From assembly GCF_037126465.1 (NCBI RefSeq), contig NC_088201.1:191001-255000 (forward strand): DNA of 64,000 nt, given 5' to 3'. Under the pieces are notes generated by a model, which did not search any database, was not told where the DNA came from, and was given only the letters and a program-made list of their open reading frames with translations. Below, one piece after another: positions 22,804 through 33,595 of this stretch. How positions within the stretch are numbered: the stretch's first letter is position 1; the number at the start of each line of letters is the position of its first letter. A program made the position numbers and the translations under genes. This DNA comes from Ornithodoros turicata (Eukaryota; Arthropoda; Arachnida; Ixodida; Argasidae).

Positions 22804-23863
22804 TGTGATCATGATTATTTCGTGTAATGAGTCTGCTAGATTTCGCACGTGCACTCACACACATTTGGGGACAATTGGTGTGGCGGGCGTGCTGAGTGTC
22901 CGGCACGAGGGTCAGTTAGGTTAGGTGTTCTGACATATTTCGTTCGCGGGAGAGTACGAGAAAGGGGAACTAGCACCGGTGCGTGCGCAATAGAGCGGAG
23001 ATGAGTCTCTCTTGAACCGCAAGGTACAAACATATCGCCCACGCGCCGTTCCGCGCTGCCTTCCCAAGCAAAAGCAAGCAAGCAAGCACCAAGCACAGAG
23101 CGACTTGCCGGCAGAGAAACACAGCCGTTCCGTTCGAGTGTACCTCATCACTCTCCCTACCAGTTAGCTGCGTCCTTTTCCTCCCTGGGCTTTGCTCTTT
23201 AGTAAATGTAAATAGAAACACGCGTCTCCGGGCCTCGAGAACACATAGAGCAGAGGCGGGCAGGGACGGGGCCTCAGCATGGAAACAGTTGGGTTCAGGC
23301 TGGGCCGGTGGAGTCGGGTATGGGCCGGGAAAGGACTGGAAATCTAGACGATGTCGGGCCCGGACCGGGCCGTAACAGCCCGGCCTGGGCCCTGCACGGG
23401 CCTGAAAATTAGGCCCGTGCAGTTCTCTATTCCATGTTAAGCTGGGTTACAGTAACACGGCGCTGTGCAGAGCTTGCCACATCCTAGCTACAATCCTTCA
23501 TATCATCGAAGACTGTGAGCGGTACACGTGTGAACGCTGGGTGTTACGATGCCAACTTGAGCTCCTTTCCATTTCTTTATAAGAATATTTCCCCCAAAGT
23601 ACTTGACCCATGGAGTTCCCCTCTGCATCAGTGTCGGGCTGTTCGCTCCATTTTTGCTTTCATGCAAGCCACTGGACGTCTGGATGTGCTCTAAACAGAA
23701 CTCCGACCTGTCGTCGCTTCGCGTTCATCATAATTCATCCTCTCATGTTAACCGCTGTGAAGTGGGGTAGGGTCCTGTTGCTACCTTGGGGTAACATCCC
23801 CTGCATGTCATCATAACTTCTTCCTCATTTATTGTTGTTGTTGTTCTTCTTCTCATACTACGA
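22804..23863. other. Intergenic; second GC-rich block at 23230-23435
   Basis: 23230-23435 repeats GGGCCGG, CGGGCCC and GGGCCTG words similar to the block before the MITE. No gene is recognised. A (GTT)n run at about 23833-23845 leads into the tandem array. Confidence 0.4.
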
Positions 23864-26800
23864 TTTCTTTCAAGGAATAGTTGCTGCCCCGGACCAATGG
23901 ACAAGACAAGGTGGAAATAAGGGTCTCACCTCCACCACAGAGACAGCCGGGAGCTTCACCCACAGCACAACGGAATACCTACACCAAAGCGAACTACTGG
24001 CGGAGCTGCGCCACTGGTGTCATTGGTGTATTTGTTGTTAGGACTGTAGATTACTTTTAGAAAGCCAGCCAGCCAGCCAGCCATGTGCATACATGTGACT
24101 GTTACTTTGTTGCATGATTTTCTGCGTTGCTTGGTTTCCCACTGATTGCTTGTAAGTTTCTTTCAAGGAATAGTTGCTGCCCCGGACCAATGGACAAGAC
24201 AAGGTGGAAATAAGGGTCTCACCTCCACCACAGAGACAGCCGGGAGCTTCACCCACAGCACAACGGAATACCTACACCAAAGCGAACTACTGGCGGAGCT
24301 GCGCCACTGGTGTATTTGTTGTTAGGACTGTAGATTACTTTTAGAAAGCCAGCCAGCCACCAGTCATGTGCATACATGTGACTGTTACTTTGTTGCATGA
24401 TTTTCTGCGTTGCTTGGTTTCCCACTGATTGCTTGTAAGTTTCTTTCAAGGAATAGTTGCTGCCCCGGACCAATGGACAAGACAAGGTGGAAATAAGGGT
24501 CTCACCTCCACCACAGAGACAGCCGGGAGCTTCACCCACAGCACAACGGAATACCTACACCAAAGCGAACTACTGGCGGAGCTGCGCCACTGGTGTCATT
24601 GGTGTATTTGTTGTTAGGACTGTAGATTACTTTTAGAAAGCCAGCCAGCCACCAGTCATGTGCATACATGTGACTGTTACTTTGTTGCATGATTTTCTGC
24701 GTTGCTTGGTTTCCCACTGATTGCTTGTAAGTTTCTTTCAAGGAATAGTTGCTGCCCCGGACCAATGGACAAGACAAGGTGGAAATAAGGGTCTCACCTC
24801 CACCACAGAGACAGCCGGGAGCTTCACCCACAGCACAACGGAATACCTACACCAAAGCGAACTACTGGCGGAGCTGCGCCACTGGTGTCATTGGTGTATT
24901 TGTTGTTAGGACTGTAGATTACTTTTAGAAAGCCAGCCAGCCAGCCAGCCATGTGCATACATGTGACTGTTACTTTGTTGCATGATTTTCTGCGTTGCTC
25001 GGTTTCCCACTGATTGCTTGTAAGTTTCTTTCAATGAATAGTTGCTGCCCCGGACCAATGGACAAGACAAGGTGGAAATAAGGGTCTCACCTCCACCACA
25101 GAGACAGCCGGGAGCTTCACCCACAGCACAACGGAATACCTACACCAAAGCGAACTACTGGCGGAGCTGCGCCACTGGTGTCATTGGTGTATTTGTTGTT
25201 AGGACTGTAGATTACTTTTAGAAAGCCAGCCAGCCAGCCAGCCATGTGCATACATGTGACTGTTACTTTGTTGCATGATTTTCTGCGTTGCTCGGTTTCC
25301 CACTGATTGCTTGTAAGTTTCTTTCAATGAATAGTTGCTGCCCCGGACCAATGGACAAGACAAGGTGGAAATAAGGGTCTCACCTCCACCACAGAGACAG
25401 CCGGGAGCTTCACCCACAGCACAACGGAATACCTACACCAAAGCGAACTACTGGCGGAGCTGCGCCACTGGTGTCATTGGTGTATTTGTTGTTAGGACTG
25501 TAGATTACTTCTAGAAAGCCAGCCAGCCATGTGCATACATGTGACTGTTACTTTGTTGCATGATTTTCTGCGTTGCTCGGTTTCCCACTGATTGCTTGTA
25601 AGTTTCTTTCAAGGAATAGTTGCTGCCCCGGACCAATGGACAAGACAAGGTGGAAATAAGGGTCTCACCTCCACCACAGAGACAGCCGGGAGCTTCACCC
25701 ACAGCACAACGGAATACCTACACCAAAGCGAACTACTGGCGGAGCTGCGCCACTGGTGTCATTGGTGTATTTGTTGTTAGGACTGTAGATTACTTTTAGA
25801 AAGCCAGCCAGCCAGCCAGCCATGTGCATACATGTGACTGTTACTTTGTTGCATGATTTTCTGCGTTGCTTGGTTTCCCACTGATTGCTTGTAAGTTTCT
25901 TTCAAGGAATAGTTGCTGCCCCGGACCAATGGACAAGACAAGGTGGAAATAAGGGTCTCACCTCCACCACAGAGACAGCCGGGAGCTTCACCCACAGCAC
26001 AACGGAATACCTACACCAAAGCGAACTACTGGCGGAGCTGCGCCACTGGTGTCATTGGTGTATTTGTTGTTAGGACTGTAGATTACTTTTAGAAAGCCAG
26101 CCAGCCAGCCAGCCATGTGCATACATGTGACTGTTACTTTGTTGCATGATTTTCTGCGTTGCTTGGTTTCCCACTGATTGCTTGTAAGTTTCTTTCAAGG
26201 AATAGTTGCTGCCCCGGACCAATGGACAAGACAAGGTGGAAATAAGGGTCTCACCTCCACCACAGAGACAGCCGGGAGCTTCACCCACAGCACAACGGAA
26301 TACCTACACCAAAGCGAACTACTGGCGGAGCTGCGCCACTGGTGTCATTGGTGTATTTGTTGTTAGGACTGTAGATTACTTTTAGAAAGCCAGCCAGCCA
26401 GCCATGTGCATACATGTGACTGTTACTTTGTTGCATGATTTTCTGCGTTGCTTGGTTTCCCACTGATTGCTTGTAAGTTTCTTTCAAGGAATAGTTGCTG
26501 CCCCGGACCAATGGACAAGACAAGGTGGAAATAAGGGTCTCACCTCCACCACAGAGACAGCCGGGAGCTTCACCCACAGCACAACGGAATACCTACACCA
26601 AAGCGAACTACTGGCGGAGCTGCGCCACTGGTGTCATTGGTGTATTTGTTGTTAGGACTGTAGATTACTTTTAGAAAGCCAGCCAGCCAGCCAGCCATGT
26701 GCATACATGTGACTGTTACTTTGTTGCATGATTTTCTGCGTTGCTTGGTTTCCCACTGATTGCTTGTAAGTTTCTTTCAAGGAATAGTTGCTGCCCCGGA

Positions 26801-27004
26801 CCAATGGACAAGACAAGGTGGAAATAAGGGTCTCACCTCCACCACAGAGACAGCCGGAGCTTCACCCACAGCACAACGGAATACCTACACCAAAGCGAAC
26901 TACTGGCGGAGCTGCGCCACTGGTGTCATTGGTGTATTTGTTGTTAGGACTGTAGATTACTTTTAGAAAGCCAGCCAGCCAGCCAGCCATGTGCATACAT
27001 GTGA
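23864..27004. repeat. Tandem array of about eleven 292-bp units
   Basis: The phrase AGTTGCTGCCCCGGACCAAT recurs at intervals of 283-293 bp about eleven times. Units are almost identical. Length differences come mainly from the number of CCAG repeats in AAAGCCAGCCAGCC and from a 9-bp loss in the second unit. Each unit is open for about 62 codons on the plus strand (GIVAAPDQWTRQGGNKGL...) and up to 72-99 codons on the minus strand. The array stops sharply at CATGTGCATACATGTGA. Uniformity implies recent amplification or gene conversion. It is a satellite-like array by structure; no known protein matches. Confidence 0.95.
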
Positions 27005-27262
27005 CCCCAGGCGAAAATCTGGGCTGGTCCCAGAATGGTTCCAGTTGAATCTGGACTGGTTCCAGTTGGATGTTTGATGGTCCCGGAATGGTTCCAGTTG
27101 AATGTGGATGGTCCCAGCTGGATTCCCAAGTGGGGTGGCTGGTTCCACTTTGGTGACATCAGTGGTACCACTCTGGTCTCAGATGGTTCCAGAAGTTCCA
27201 GCTGGAGCCTCACAGGTACCATTTTGTTCCCAGAATGGTCGCTGAGACTCCAAGTTGGGCAG
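27005..27262. repeat. Minisatellite-like block 1 (TGGTTCCAGTTG motif)
   Basis: Begins CCCCAGGCGAAAATCTGG and is built of imperfect GGTTCCAGTTGAAT and ATGGTCCCAG words. It abuts the end of the 292-bp array. Confidence 0.7.
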
Positions 27263-27426
27263 CTTCCCAGCTTCCCCCTTTAAGATTTCATCGTGTCCAC
27301 ACTTGCCATGTTTTGTTTGATCTATTACTCTGATCTATTTTAGCACAGGCATGGTCTCTTTTTATTGCTGTTTATCCAGGTGCGCGCGTCTGCGAATGCT
27401 GTAACTCCAATTCGTGCACATTCTCC

Positions 27427-27640
27427 CCAGGCAAAAATCTGGAGTGGGACCACTTCGAAGTGGTTTATTGGACAGGTCCCACTTTGAGTGTGGGACCACT
27501 TAGTGACTGGGACCAGTTGAAAGTGGAACCAGCTTCACGATGGTCCCACTTGAAGTGGAACCAGTGGAATTGATCCAGTGGTCCCCTCTGCTAAGTGGTC
27601 CGGGATCCGGCCACTTAGCAGCTGGGACCACTGAATGCAT
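27427..27640. repeat. Minisatellite-like block 2 (GGTCCCACTTGAAG motif)
   Basis: Begins with CCCCAGGCAAAAATCTGG, almost the same leader as block 1. It then contains repeated GTGGGACCACTT, GGGACCAGTTG and its inverse complement words. Confidence 0.7.
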
Positions 27641-27671
27641 GACCGAAAATAATGAGTAGAAATGCACATAT

Positions 27672-27955
27672 TGTGGGGATGCCAGGGCTGGAGAGGCATG
27701 AGGCAGGGCTTGGGGAGAACAATGAGGGCAGCGAACTACCCGTTTAATGGCGAAAGCGATACAGACAACTAGCAACAGAACCGTCAAGTAAGCATGGCGA
27801 GCGACGACTACTGACTAGTGGCAAGGGAGTCTCTGGTCATTCAGACGCGGCGAGCGCGCATGCCACAGCTTTTGCGTAAGCAAGGGGGCGACCTCTGTTG
27901 GAGTCCAGGGGAAGTGTGGCATGAGTGAGGAGGAGGGGGAAGGAAAACCCTCACA
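27672..27955 (-). repeat. 3' LTR of the gypsy element
   Basis: 284 bp partner of the 5' LTR, preceded in element orientation by the purine tract at 27956-27969. Confidence 0.95.
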
Positions 27956-27969
27956 TCCCACCCCTTCCT
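27956..27969 (-). other. Polypurine tract of the gypsy element
   Basis: Minus-strand AGGAAGGGGTGGGA immediately before the 3' LTR, the expected plus-strand primer. Confidence 0.75.
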
Positions 27970-28100
27970 GAAGACCAAAGTCCCATTTGAAGAAGTTAAA
28001 CATTGACAACAATATGTCACAATACAAACTAAAATAAGCTATAAGCAACATGACAGTGCACAAACAAGAAAAAAATGTTACTTAGTGGACCAAAAACGTT

Positions 28101-31100
28101 TCACAGTTCGAGTTCATAGTCACTTAGATAGGACGGCGGTTTGCGCTGTCTATTTGGACGTTGAGAAGGCTGTTCTGTTGTTGGTTGAGACGCTGAATTT
28201 ACTTGCGTCACTGGCAGTGATGCGGAGTAGTCCGAAGTGTCGGTCAGGTCACTGGCAGGCTGCGATGACAAACGGTCTTCGTCGATTTGCGCTGAAAGAG
28301 GGGGCACGTATTTCTTTAACTGGGAGACATGCACCGTGCGTGGTTGTTTGGTTTGTCTTATGGACTGTCCCGTAACTGGCATAGCCTGAAACGTCGATGG
28401 AGTGAGTTGTTCCGTTAGGCGGTAAACGCCTTTAAAGCGAGGGGAGAGTTTCTCGAGGCCTTGCAGAACTGGCTGTTGGCGGCGAATCCAAACGAAGTCA
28501 CCCACTTGGAAGGAGTGTTGACGATGGGTTCGATCATATAGCTTTTTTCTACGATGCTGAGCAGTTTCAGAGTTTGTGAGAGCCTCTACGCGTGCAGTTT
28601 GAACATCTAGTAGCCGTTCTGCGAGCGACGAAGCACTTGGGGGGCGATGTCGTTCTTCGGGGAGTTTTGGCAAGTATCCGAAGAGAAGTTCAAACGGGCT
28701 GAAGCCAGTGCTGGCGTTATACGCTGTATTTACGGCGAATGCAGCTTCTGCTAACTTGGAATCCCAGGGTGGTTGGTTTTGTGGACTGATTTTCCATAGG
28801 ACTGTGACGAGTGAGCCGTTGCTGCGCTCTATCATTCCGTTTCCTTCCGCTCGGTAGGCAGTGGAGTAGTGTACTTGCACTCCGTGAAGGCGCATGAAAC
28901 GCACAAACTGGGCAGACTCGAAAGCTGCTCCGTGGTCGGAGAGACAATGGTCTGGGGCACCAAAACGGTAGAATATTGAATGCAGATGGGCTATTACGTC
29001 CGCGGTGTTTGTAGAACGTACTGCGGCAGGGATGATGAAGCGTGTTGTGAAGTCAATCACGTTAAAGATGTAGCGGGCACTCCCTGTTGGTGGCATCATT
29101 ATGTGGTCAAATGCGATGATTGAAAATGGGATTTCAGAGACTGGCATGTGTCCCATAAAGCCAACATTCTTTGAGGTAGGACGATTGTAGAGCTGGCAGG
29201 TTTGGCACGATGTAACATAGTTCTGTACTGATGCCGTTAGTCCGGGCCACCAGTAACGGTCGTGAAGCTTGCGTAGTGTGCGTTCTGAACCCATGTGGCC
29301 TGCACAATCATGCATAGTATGGAGGATGGCTGATCGCATTTTTGCGGGGACGACCAAGGTTGGGTGCCCAGAGTCCGACTGTTTGTAGAGAATTCCATCG
29401 ATGTCCAAGAAGTCGCTGCACGATGGGTTGTCTTGCATTGTTAGCCGGGCGGCTGCGCACTGGGGATCCTCTCGTTGCAGTTCAGCGAGTGAACTGTTAT
29501 GTGCTGTGATGGCAAGTGACAGGCGAGAAAGGTGATCGGCGACAACATTTTGGCGACCTGGGCGATGTTCCACGCTAAAGTCAAATTCAATTAAGTCCAT
29601 AAGCATGCCTGTGAAGCGACGTGACGGGCGAACGTTGGTGGTAAGGCAAACAACAGTCCAATTGTCGGTAATGAGAGGAAACTTTCGGCCTAAAAGGTAG
29701 TGGCGGAACCTTAACGTAATGGCCCAATGGACGGCGATACATTCCCAAACATTACTGTGCAGTTTTTGTTCGTCAGGCGTAAGCTTGCGGCTAGCATACT
29801 CGATGACTGTGTCATGGCCATTCTGAAGTTGAGTAAGCACTGCACCGACAGCTGATGCGGATGCATCTGTAGTTACAGTAGTTGGAACTTCCTCAAGAAA
29901 ATGTCCCAGAAGTGGCGCTTCAGTAAGGGCTTTGCGTACAGTCTGAAAAGCTTGTTCACACGTAGTGTTCCAATACCACTCGGGGGCTTTGACGAGGGCA
30001 TACAGTGGGGTGGCAATCCTTGAGAAGTTTTTGATAAAGCGGCGGTAGAAATTTGCAGTTTGTACCCAGGAGAGAACTTGCTTCCGTGTTGTTGGTCTTG
30101 GGATGTTTAACATGGCGGTCACTTTGGTTGGATCGGGGAGTTTCCCGTCGCTGCAGAGGATGAATCCTAGAAAACGGATTCGAGATAGCCCGTAACGACA
30201 CTTATCAAGTGAAACTTTCAGTCCATGGTGTTCCAAGCGGTGGAGCACCAATTGGAGCACTTCGACGAAGTCAGGAAAAGATGATGCGAAAACCAGAATG
30301 TCATCTAAATAGATACGAATTCCTGACTTTTGTGGGGCTTTGAAGTTGCTGAACACAAGTTGCATGGCACGTTGAAAGGTAGATGGGGCATTCTTGAGGC
30401 CAAAAGGCATACGTGTCCACATGTAAGTGCCACTGTGTGTGATAAAGGCAGTCTTAGCATAGTCCTCTGGTCGAAGGCTGACTTGCCAGTAGGCAAACTT
30501 TAAATCGAGACAGGCAAAGTAGGATGCTCCTGCTACATCGTGAATGATGTCGTCTGCATGCGGCAGTGGGTGCACGGCTGTGATTGTAAGTTTGTTTAAG
30601 GGTATGTAGTTGACGCAAAGTCGTTTCTTTTGTCCTCTGGTGACGACGATAGCCGGGAAAGCCCATGGCCCTGTAGCTGGAAGGAGGATGCCTTGCTTTA
30701 GAAGTTTATCCGTTTGCTCATCCAAAAACCGACGGTCATCTGGGGAGTATCGATATGGACTCCTGCTGTATGGCACTGCGTTGGGTAGTAATTCGATGTG
30801 ATGCTCAAGTCCTTTTAGATGACCGATGTCATCTTCATTGCGAGCAAAAACACTGTGGTGAGTTGACAAGACTGAGGCGAGCTCCGACTGTTGTGCCTGC
30901 GACAGTTCCTTGCCCACAGCTGCTGGTGGCAAGTCGTCGTGAACAGGTATTGTAACGGTTTCATCAGGTGCAGAACGAGTGCAGTGTGATGGTGCCGTGC
31001 TTTTGCAAAGGGGCTCCCATGGAGGTTTTGTATCTGGTAGCGACGACTCCTGAAGACCCAGAGTAGGTTGGGCTTCTGGTGCTGTGCCTTGCGCTAGGGA

Positions 31101-33014
31101 CGACTGGTGAAGAACAACTGCGCAAGATGAACGAGGATAGAGTTTGAGATGTGCTTGTACTACTGAACCTGAAGCAGGGTGGTGTACTTCTGCTGGGTTA
31201 GGTGGCTCAAAGACAAGGCGGGTGCCTGTTACGCGGAACCAGTCCTCACCCAAAATCAAGGGCAACACGTTATTGTGGAGGACAACAGCCTCTACGACTC
31301 CAGAAATAGGTCCAATTGTAATCTTCAGACAGATCGTTCCTTCTGGTAGAACGGTCGATCCACCGACTACTCCCAGTGGTGGCTGGGTCCAAGGAAGTAG
31401 CTGTGTGCTGGTCACGAGGGACTGGTGAATAATGGTCATTTTTGACCCAGAGTCAGGAAATGCGTCGCATGGTCCGATACTGGCGATAGTAGCTCTAAAA
31501 AATGAGCACTCCAGTTGAGACCCGTCAAAAGTTTCTGATGTGGTGGTATGTAGAGCGTGAGGCACTGGCGGTGCTGGTATGGCAGTAGTCTGTGTTGCAG
31601 TCTTTGATGATGAGGAACCGTGATTTTGTCGGCCTTGCTTTGTAGGGCACTTGGAGGAGAGGTGGCCTTTCTCACGACACGAGAAGCAGACAGCTTCGCT
31701 TAGTGGGTCACCAGGGCGGAATGCTGGTGCACCGTAGCGCTGAGACAGAGCTTCGTACCGGACTTCTTTTTGTTCCGGGGCTAAGTCCGCAATTCGAACA
31801 CGCTGTTGTAGAGCATGGGGGCGCGGAGGACCTTCTGGATAAGACTTGAGATTTGCAGTATTGGGACTTGCAAGTTGGTGTTTAGGTGGTCCAGTGTTGG
31901 GGGGTCCCAACGATGCACTTGGACGACTTTGATGGCGTTTGTATTCCTCCTGACTGTGACGTGGGGGCACAGAGGTTGGCTGTTGCAAATGCTGGAGTGT
32001 GCGATCTATGTCATTGCACATCTCAAGAAACGCTGCCACTGACGCTGGACGCTGTGCGGCGATGCTTGTAGCAGTGGACTGGGTTGATATACCCTGCAGT
32101 AGGTACTCCACTTTTTGAGCATCTGTGGGGGGAGCAGGGCATTTGTTGATAGCACGGAGCTTTCCGTAGGCGTAGTCACGCAGGGACTGGGAGCTGTGTT
32201 GCACGGTAGCCATAACCTGCTGCTGCCACTGGATCAGTGACGTTTCCTGTGCGAATGTGTCGAGGAAGGCAGTCTTCCATGAGTCCCACGTGGGGTACTC
32301 ACGACCCGAAGTCAGATGCCAGTTCTTGGCTGTGCCGCGCAGTTTACTGGCCGCGATTAAGCGTGTAGTGTCTGGTGACCATGATGCCAGTTGTTGCGTT
32401 CGTTGAAGATCCTCAATCCATAGACGTGCTTTTTGTTTCTTGCCGTCCTCAAAGGCAGGTATGCTAGACGAAATGTCGGGCATGGTGGTGACGTTTATTT
32501 GAGGAACGTAAGACATCTGGTAAGGCTGAAGTACAGGATGCAAAGCAGACTGAGGTGCGGTTTGGGGATGGGGCGATGGAATGGCGCTGACTCCGTGGTC
32601 CGCTGTCGACGCTTGGGATGTGTTGCTTGAGTGGAGCATGGTTTCACACAATGGAGGAGACATAGGAAGAGTTGACGTAGCTATCTCTGAAGGCACACTC
32701 ATAGTCATTGGTAGAGATTGCGGGGGTTGTTGGGCTTGTTGCAGGATATGTGTCAGTGTGTTGATGGATGCTGTAAGCTGTTGTAAAATTCGGGGGTCAA
32801 AAGGCACAGGAGCTTGAGGGATATCTTGGAGCGTTTCCCGTGTTGTGGATGCTGTGGAACGTTCTGCGTCAAGGCAGGCTTGGAGACGCTGGACGAGTTC
32901 TGCGTCCGAGCCGGTTGTGTCAAGATCGCGACGTGAGAGTTCATCCCGAATTAGAAGTGGGCTGAGGCCTGCCATCGTAGCGGCGTCCAATTCCCGCCAA
33001 TTGATACCCGGCAT
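28101..33014 (-). CDS. Gag-Pol polyprotein of the gypsy element
   Basis: One uninterrupted frame. The likely start is the ATG at 33014 (MPGINWREL), giving about 1637 residues. The frame is open a further 103 codons into the LTR, but that part is not expected to be translated. In residues from this start: a SAP-like helix pair about 12-50; Gag about 185-340 (WIEDLQRTQQLASW); a CCHC knuckle near 443-456 (CFSCREKGHLSSKC); protease with DSGS near 521; reverse transcriptase about 765-950, with MPFGLKNAP and YLDD near 902-905; RNase H with TTDAS near 1050; integrase with a zinc-binding HHCC region near 1235-1275, and catalytic D, D, E near 1303, 1360 and 1396 (FDHIM, LSDHG, GMIERSNG). Gene order protease-RT-RNaseH-integrase defines Ty3/gypsy. 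No frameshift separates gag from pol, and all catalytic residues appear present. Confidence 0.95.
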   Translation of the reverse strand: MPGINWRELDAATMAGLSPLLIRDELSRRDLDTTGSDAELVQRLQACLDAERSTASTTRETLQDIPQAPVPFDPRILQQLTASINTLTHILQQAQQPPQSLPMTMSVPSEIATSTLPMSPPLCETMLHSSNTSQASTADHGVSAIPSPHPQTAPQSALHPVLQPYQMSYVPQINVTTMPDISSSIPAFEDGKKQKARLWIEDLQRTQQLASWSPDTTRLIAASKLRGTAKNWHLTSGREYPTWDSWKTAFLDTFAQETSLIQWQQQVMATVQHSSQSLRDYAYGKLRAINKCPAPPTDAQKVEYLLQGISTQSTATSIAAQRPASVAAFLEMCNDIDRTLQHLQQPTSVPPRHSQEEYKRHQSRPSASLGPPNTGPPKHQLASPNTANLKSYPEGPPRPHALQQRVRIADLAPEQKEVRYEALSQRYGAPAFRPGDPLSEAVCFSCREKGHLSSKCPTKQGRQNHGSSSSKTATQTTAIPAPPVPHALHTTTSETFDGSQLECSFFRATIASIGPCDAFPDSGSKMTIIHQSLVTSTQLLPWTQPPLGVVGGSTVLPEGTICLKITIGPISGVVEAVVLHNNVLPLILGEDWFRVTGTRLVFEPPNPAEVHHPASGSVVQAHLKLYPRSSCAVVLHQSSLAQGTAPEAQPTLGLQESSLPDTKPPWEPLCKSTAPSHCTRSAPDETVTIPVHDDLPPAAVGKELSQAQQSELASVLSTHHSVFARNEDDIGHLKGLEHHIELLPNAVPYSRSPYRYSPDDRRFLDEQTDKLLKQGILLPATGPWAFPAIVVTRGQKKRLCVNYIPLNKLTITAVHPLPHADDIIHDVAGASYFACLDLKFAYWQVSLRPEDYAKTAFITHSGTYMWTRMPFGLKNAPSTFQRAMQLVFSNFKAPQKSGIRIYLDDILVFASSFPDFVEVLQLVLHRLEHHGLKVSLDKCRYGLSRIRFLGFILCSDGKLPDPTKVTAMLNIPRPTTRKQVLSWVQTANFYRRFIKNFSRIATPLYALVKAPEWYWNTTCEQAFQTVRKALTEAPLLGHFLEEVPTTVTTDASASAVGAVLTQLQNGHDTVIEYASRKLTPDEQKLHSNVWECIAVHWAITLRFRHYLLGRKFPLITDNWTVVCLTTNVRPSRRFTGMLMDLIEFDFSVEHRPGRQNVVADHLSRLSLAITAHNSSLAELQREDPQCAAARLTMQDNPSCSDFLDIDGILYKQSDSGHPTLVVPAKMRSAILHTMHDCAGHMGSERTLRKLHDRYWWPGLTASVQNYVTSCQTCQLYNRPTSKNVGFMGHMPVSEIPFSIIAFDHIMMPPTGSARYIFNVIDFTTRFIIPAAVRSTNTADVIAHLHSIFYRFGAPDHCLSDHGAAFESAQFVRFMRLHGVQVHYSTAYRAEGNGMIERSNGSLVTVLWKISPQNQPPWDSKLAEAAFAVNTAYNASTGFSPFELLFGYLPKLPEERHRPPSASSLAERLLDVQTARVEALTNSETAQHRRKKLYDRTHRQHSFQVGDFVWIRRQQPVLQGLEKLSPRFKGVYRLTEQLTPSTFQAMPVTGQSIRQTKQPRTVHVSQLKKYVPPLSAQIDEDRLSSQPASDLTDTSDYSASLPVTQVNSASQPTTEQPSQRPNRQRKPPSYLSDYELEL

Positions 33015-33189
33015 GGTGGAATCAGCGAGCGAAAGCCGCGTGACAATATGGCGGCTCAAGGCCAAGACGGCGAAGCCGAGGAAGAAGGCAAAGATGGCGC
33101 GGCCTGGGAGAAGGTCCGAGAACCGGGGTGACAAGCGAACAAAGCGAGGCTGGGCGGCATTGTGGTACGAGCGGGGTAGGCAATGGGTT

Positions 33190-33207
33190 GATGTCGACTG
33201 CGCCAAA
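33190..33207 (-). other. Primer-binding site of the gypsy element
   Basis: Directly after the 5' LTR the minus strand reads TTTGGCGCAGTCGACATC. TGG complementary to a tRNA CCA end is expected here. The identity of the tRNA (possibly Ser type) is a guess. Confidence 0.7.
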
Positions 33208-33491
33208 TGTGGGGATGCCAGGGCTGGAGAGGCATGAGGCAGGGCTTGGGGAGAACAATGAGGGCAGCGAACTACCCGTTTAATGGCGAAAGCGATACAG
33301 ACAACTAGCAACAGAACCGTCAAGTAAGCATGGCGAGCGACGACTACTGACTAGTGGCAAGGGAGTCTCTGGTCATTCAGACGCGGCGAGCGCGCATGCC
33401 ACAGCTTTTGCGTAAGCAAGGGGGCGACCTCTGTTGGAGTCCAGGGGAAGTGCGGCATGAGTGAGGAGGAGGGGGAAGGAAAACCCTCACA
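33208..33491 (-). repeat. 5' LTR of the gypsy element
   Basis: 284 bp with TG...CA termini in element orientation. Matches 27672-27955 except for one base near 33452. It lies about 30 bp past a minus-strand AATAAA at 33523-33528 that belongs to flanking DNA. Confidence 0.95.
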
Positions 33492-33595
33492 ATATAGCTC
33501 AAGTAATTACCGTTTATTCTGCTAAAAGCATACACTGAGCAGAAAGAAATAATCAATACATCTCTACATTTACATCCCACGCAGTATAAGTCTGA

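Larger units (their letters stand above)
27672..33491 (-). mobile_element. Complete Ty3/gypsy LTR retrotransposon
   Basis: 5.82 kb, transcribed on the minus strand. The two 284-bp LTRs are at 33491-33208 (5') and 27955-27672 (3'). They begin TGTGAGGGTTTTCC, end CCCCACA, and differ at one site that I can see. Both sides are flanked by ATAT (27668-27671 and 33492-33495), the target duplication. A primer-binding site starting TGGCGCAGTCGAC follows the 5' LTR, and a purine tract AGGAAGGGGTGGGA precedes the 3' LTR. A single long gag-pol frame is intact and there is no envelope-like ORF. It is a young, possibly still active, cellular retrotransposon. Confidence 0.97.

Noticed and set aside
23864..27004. 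CRISPR array or coding repeat protein
   Set aside because: Units are 292 bp without spacers and the genome is eukaryotic. Each frame ends with a stop in every unit, so no long repeat protein is made.
28101..33323. Full 1740-codon frame as the retrotransposon protein
   Set aside because: The first 103 codons lie in the 5' LTR and primer-binding region. The ATG at 33014 is the sensible start.
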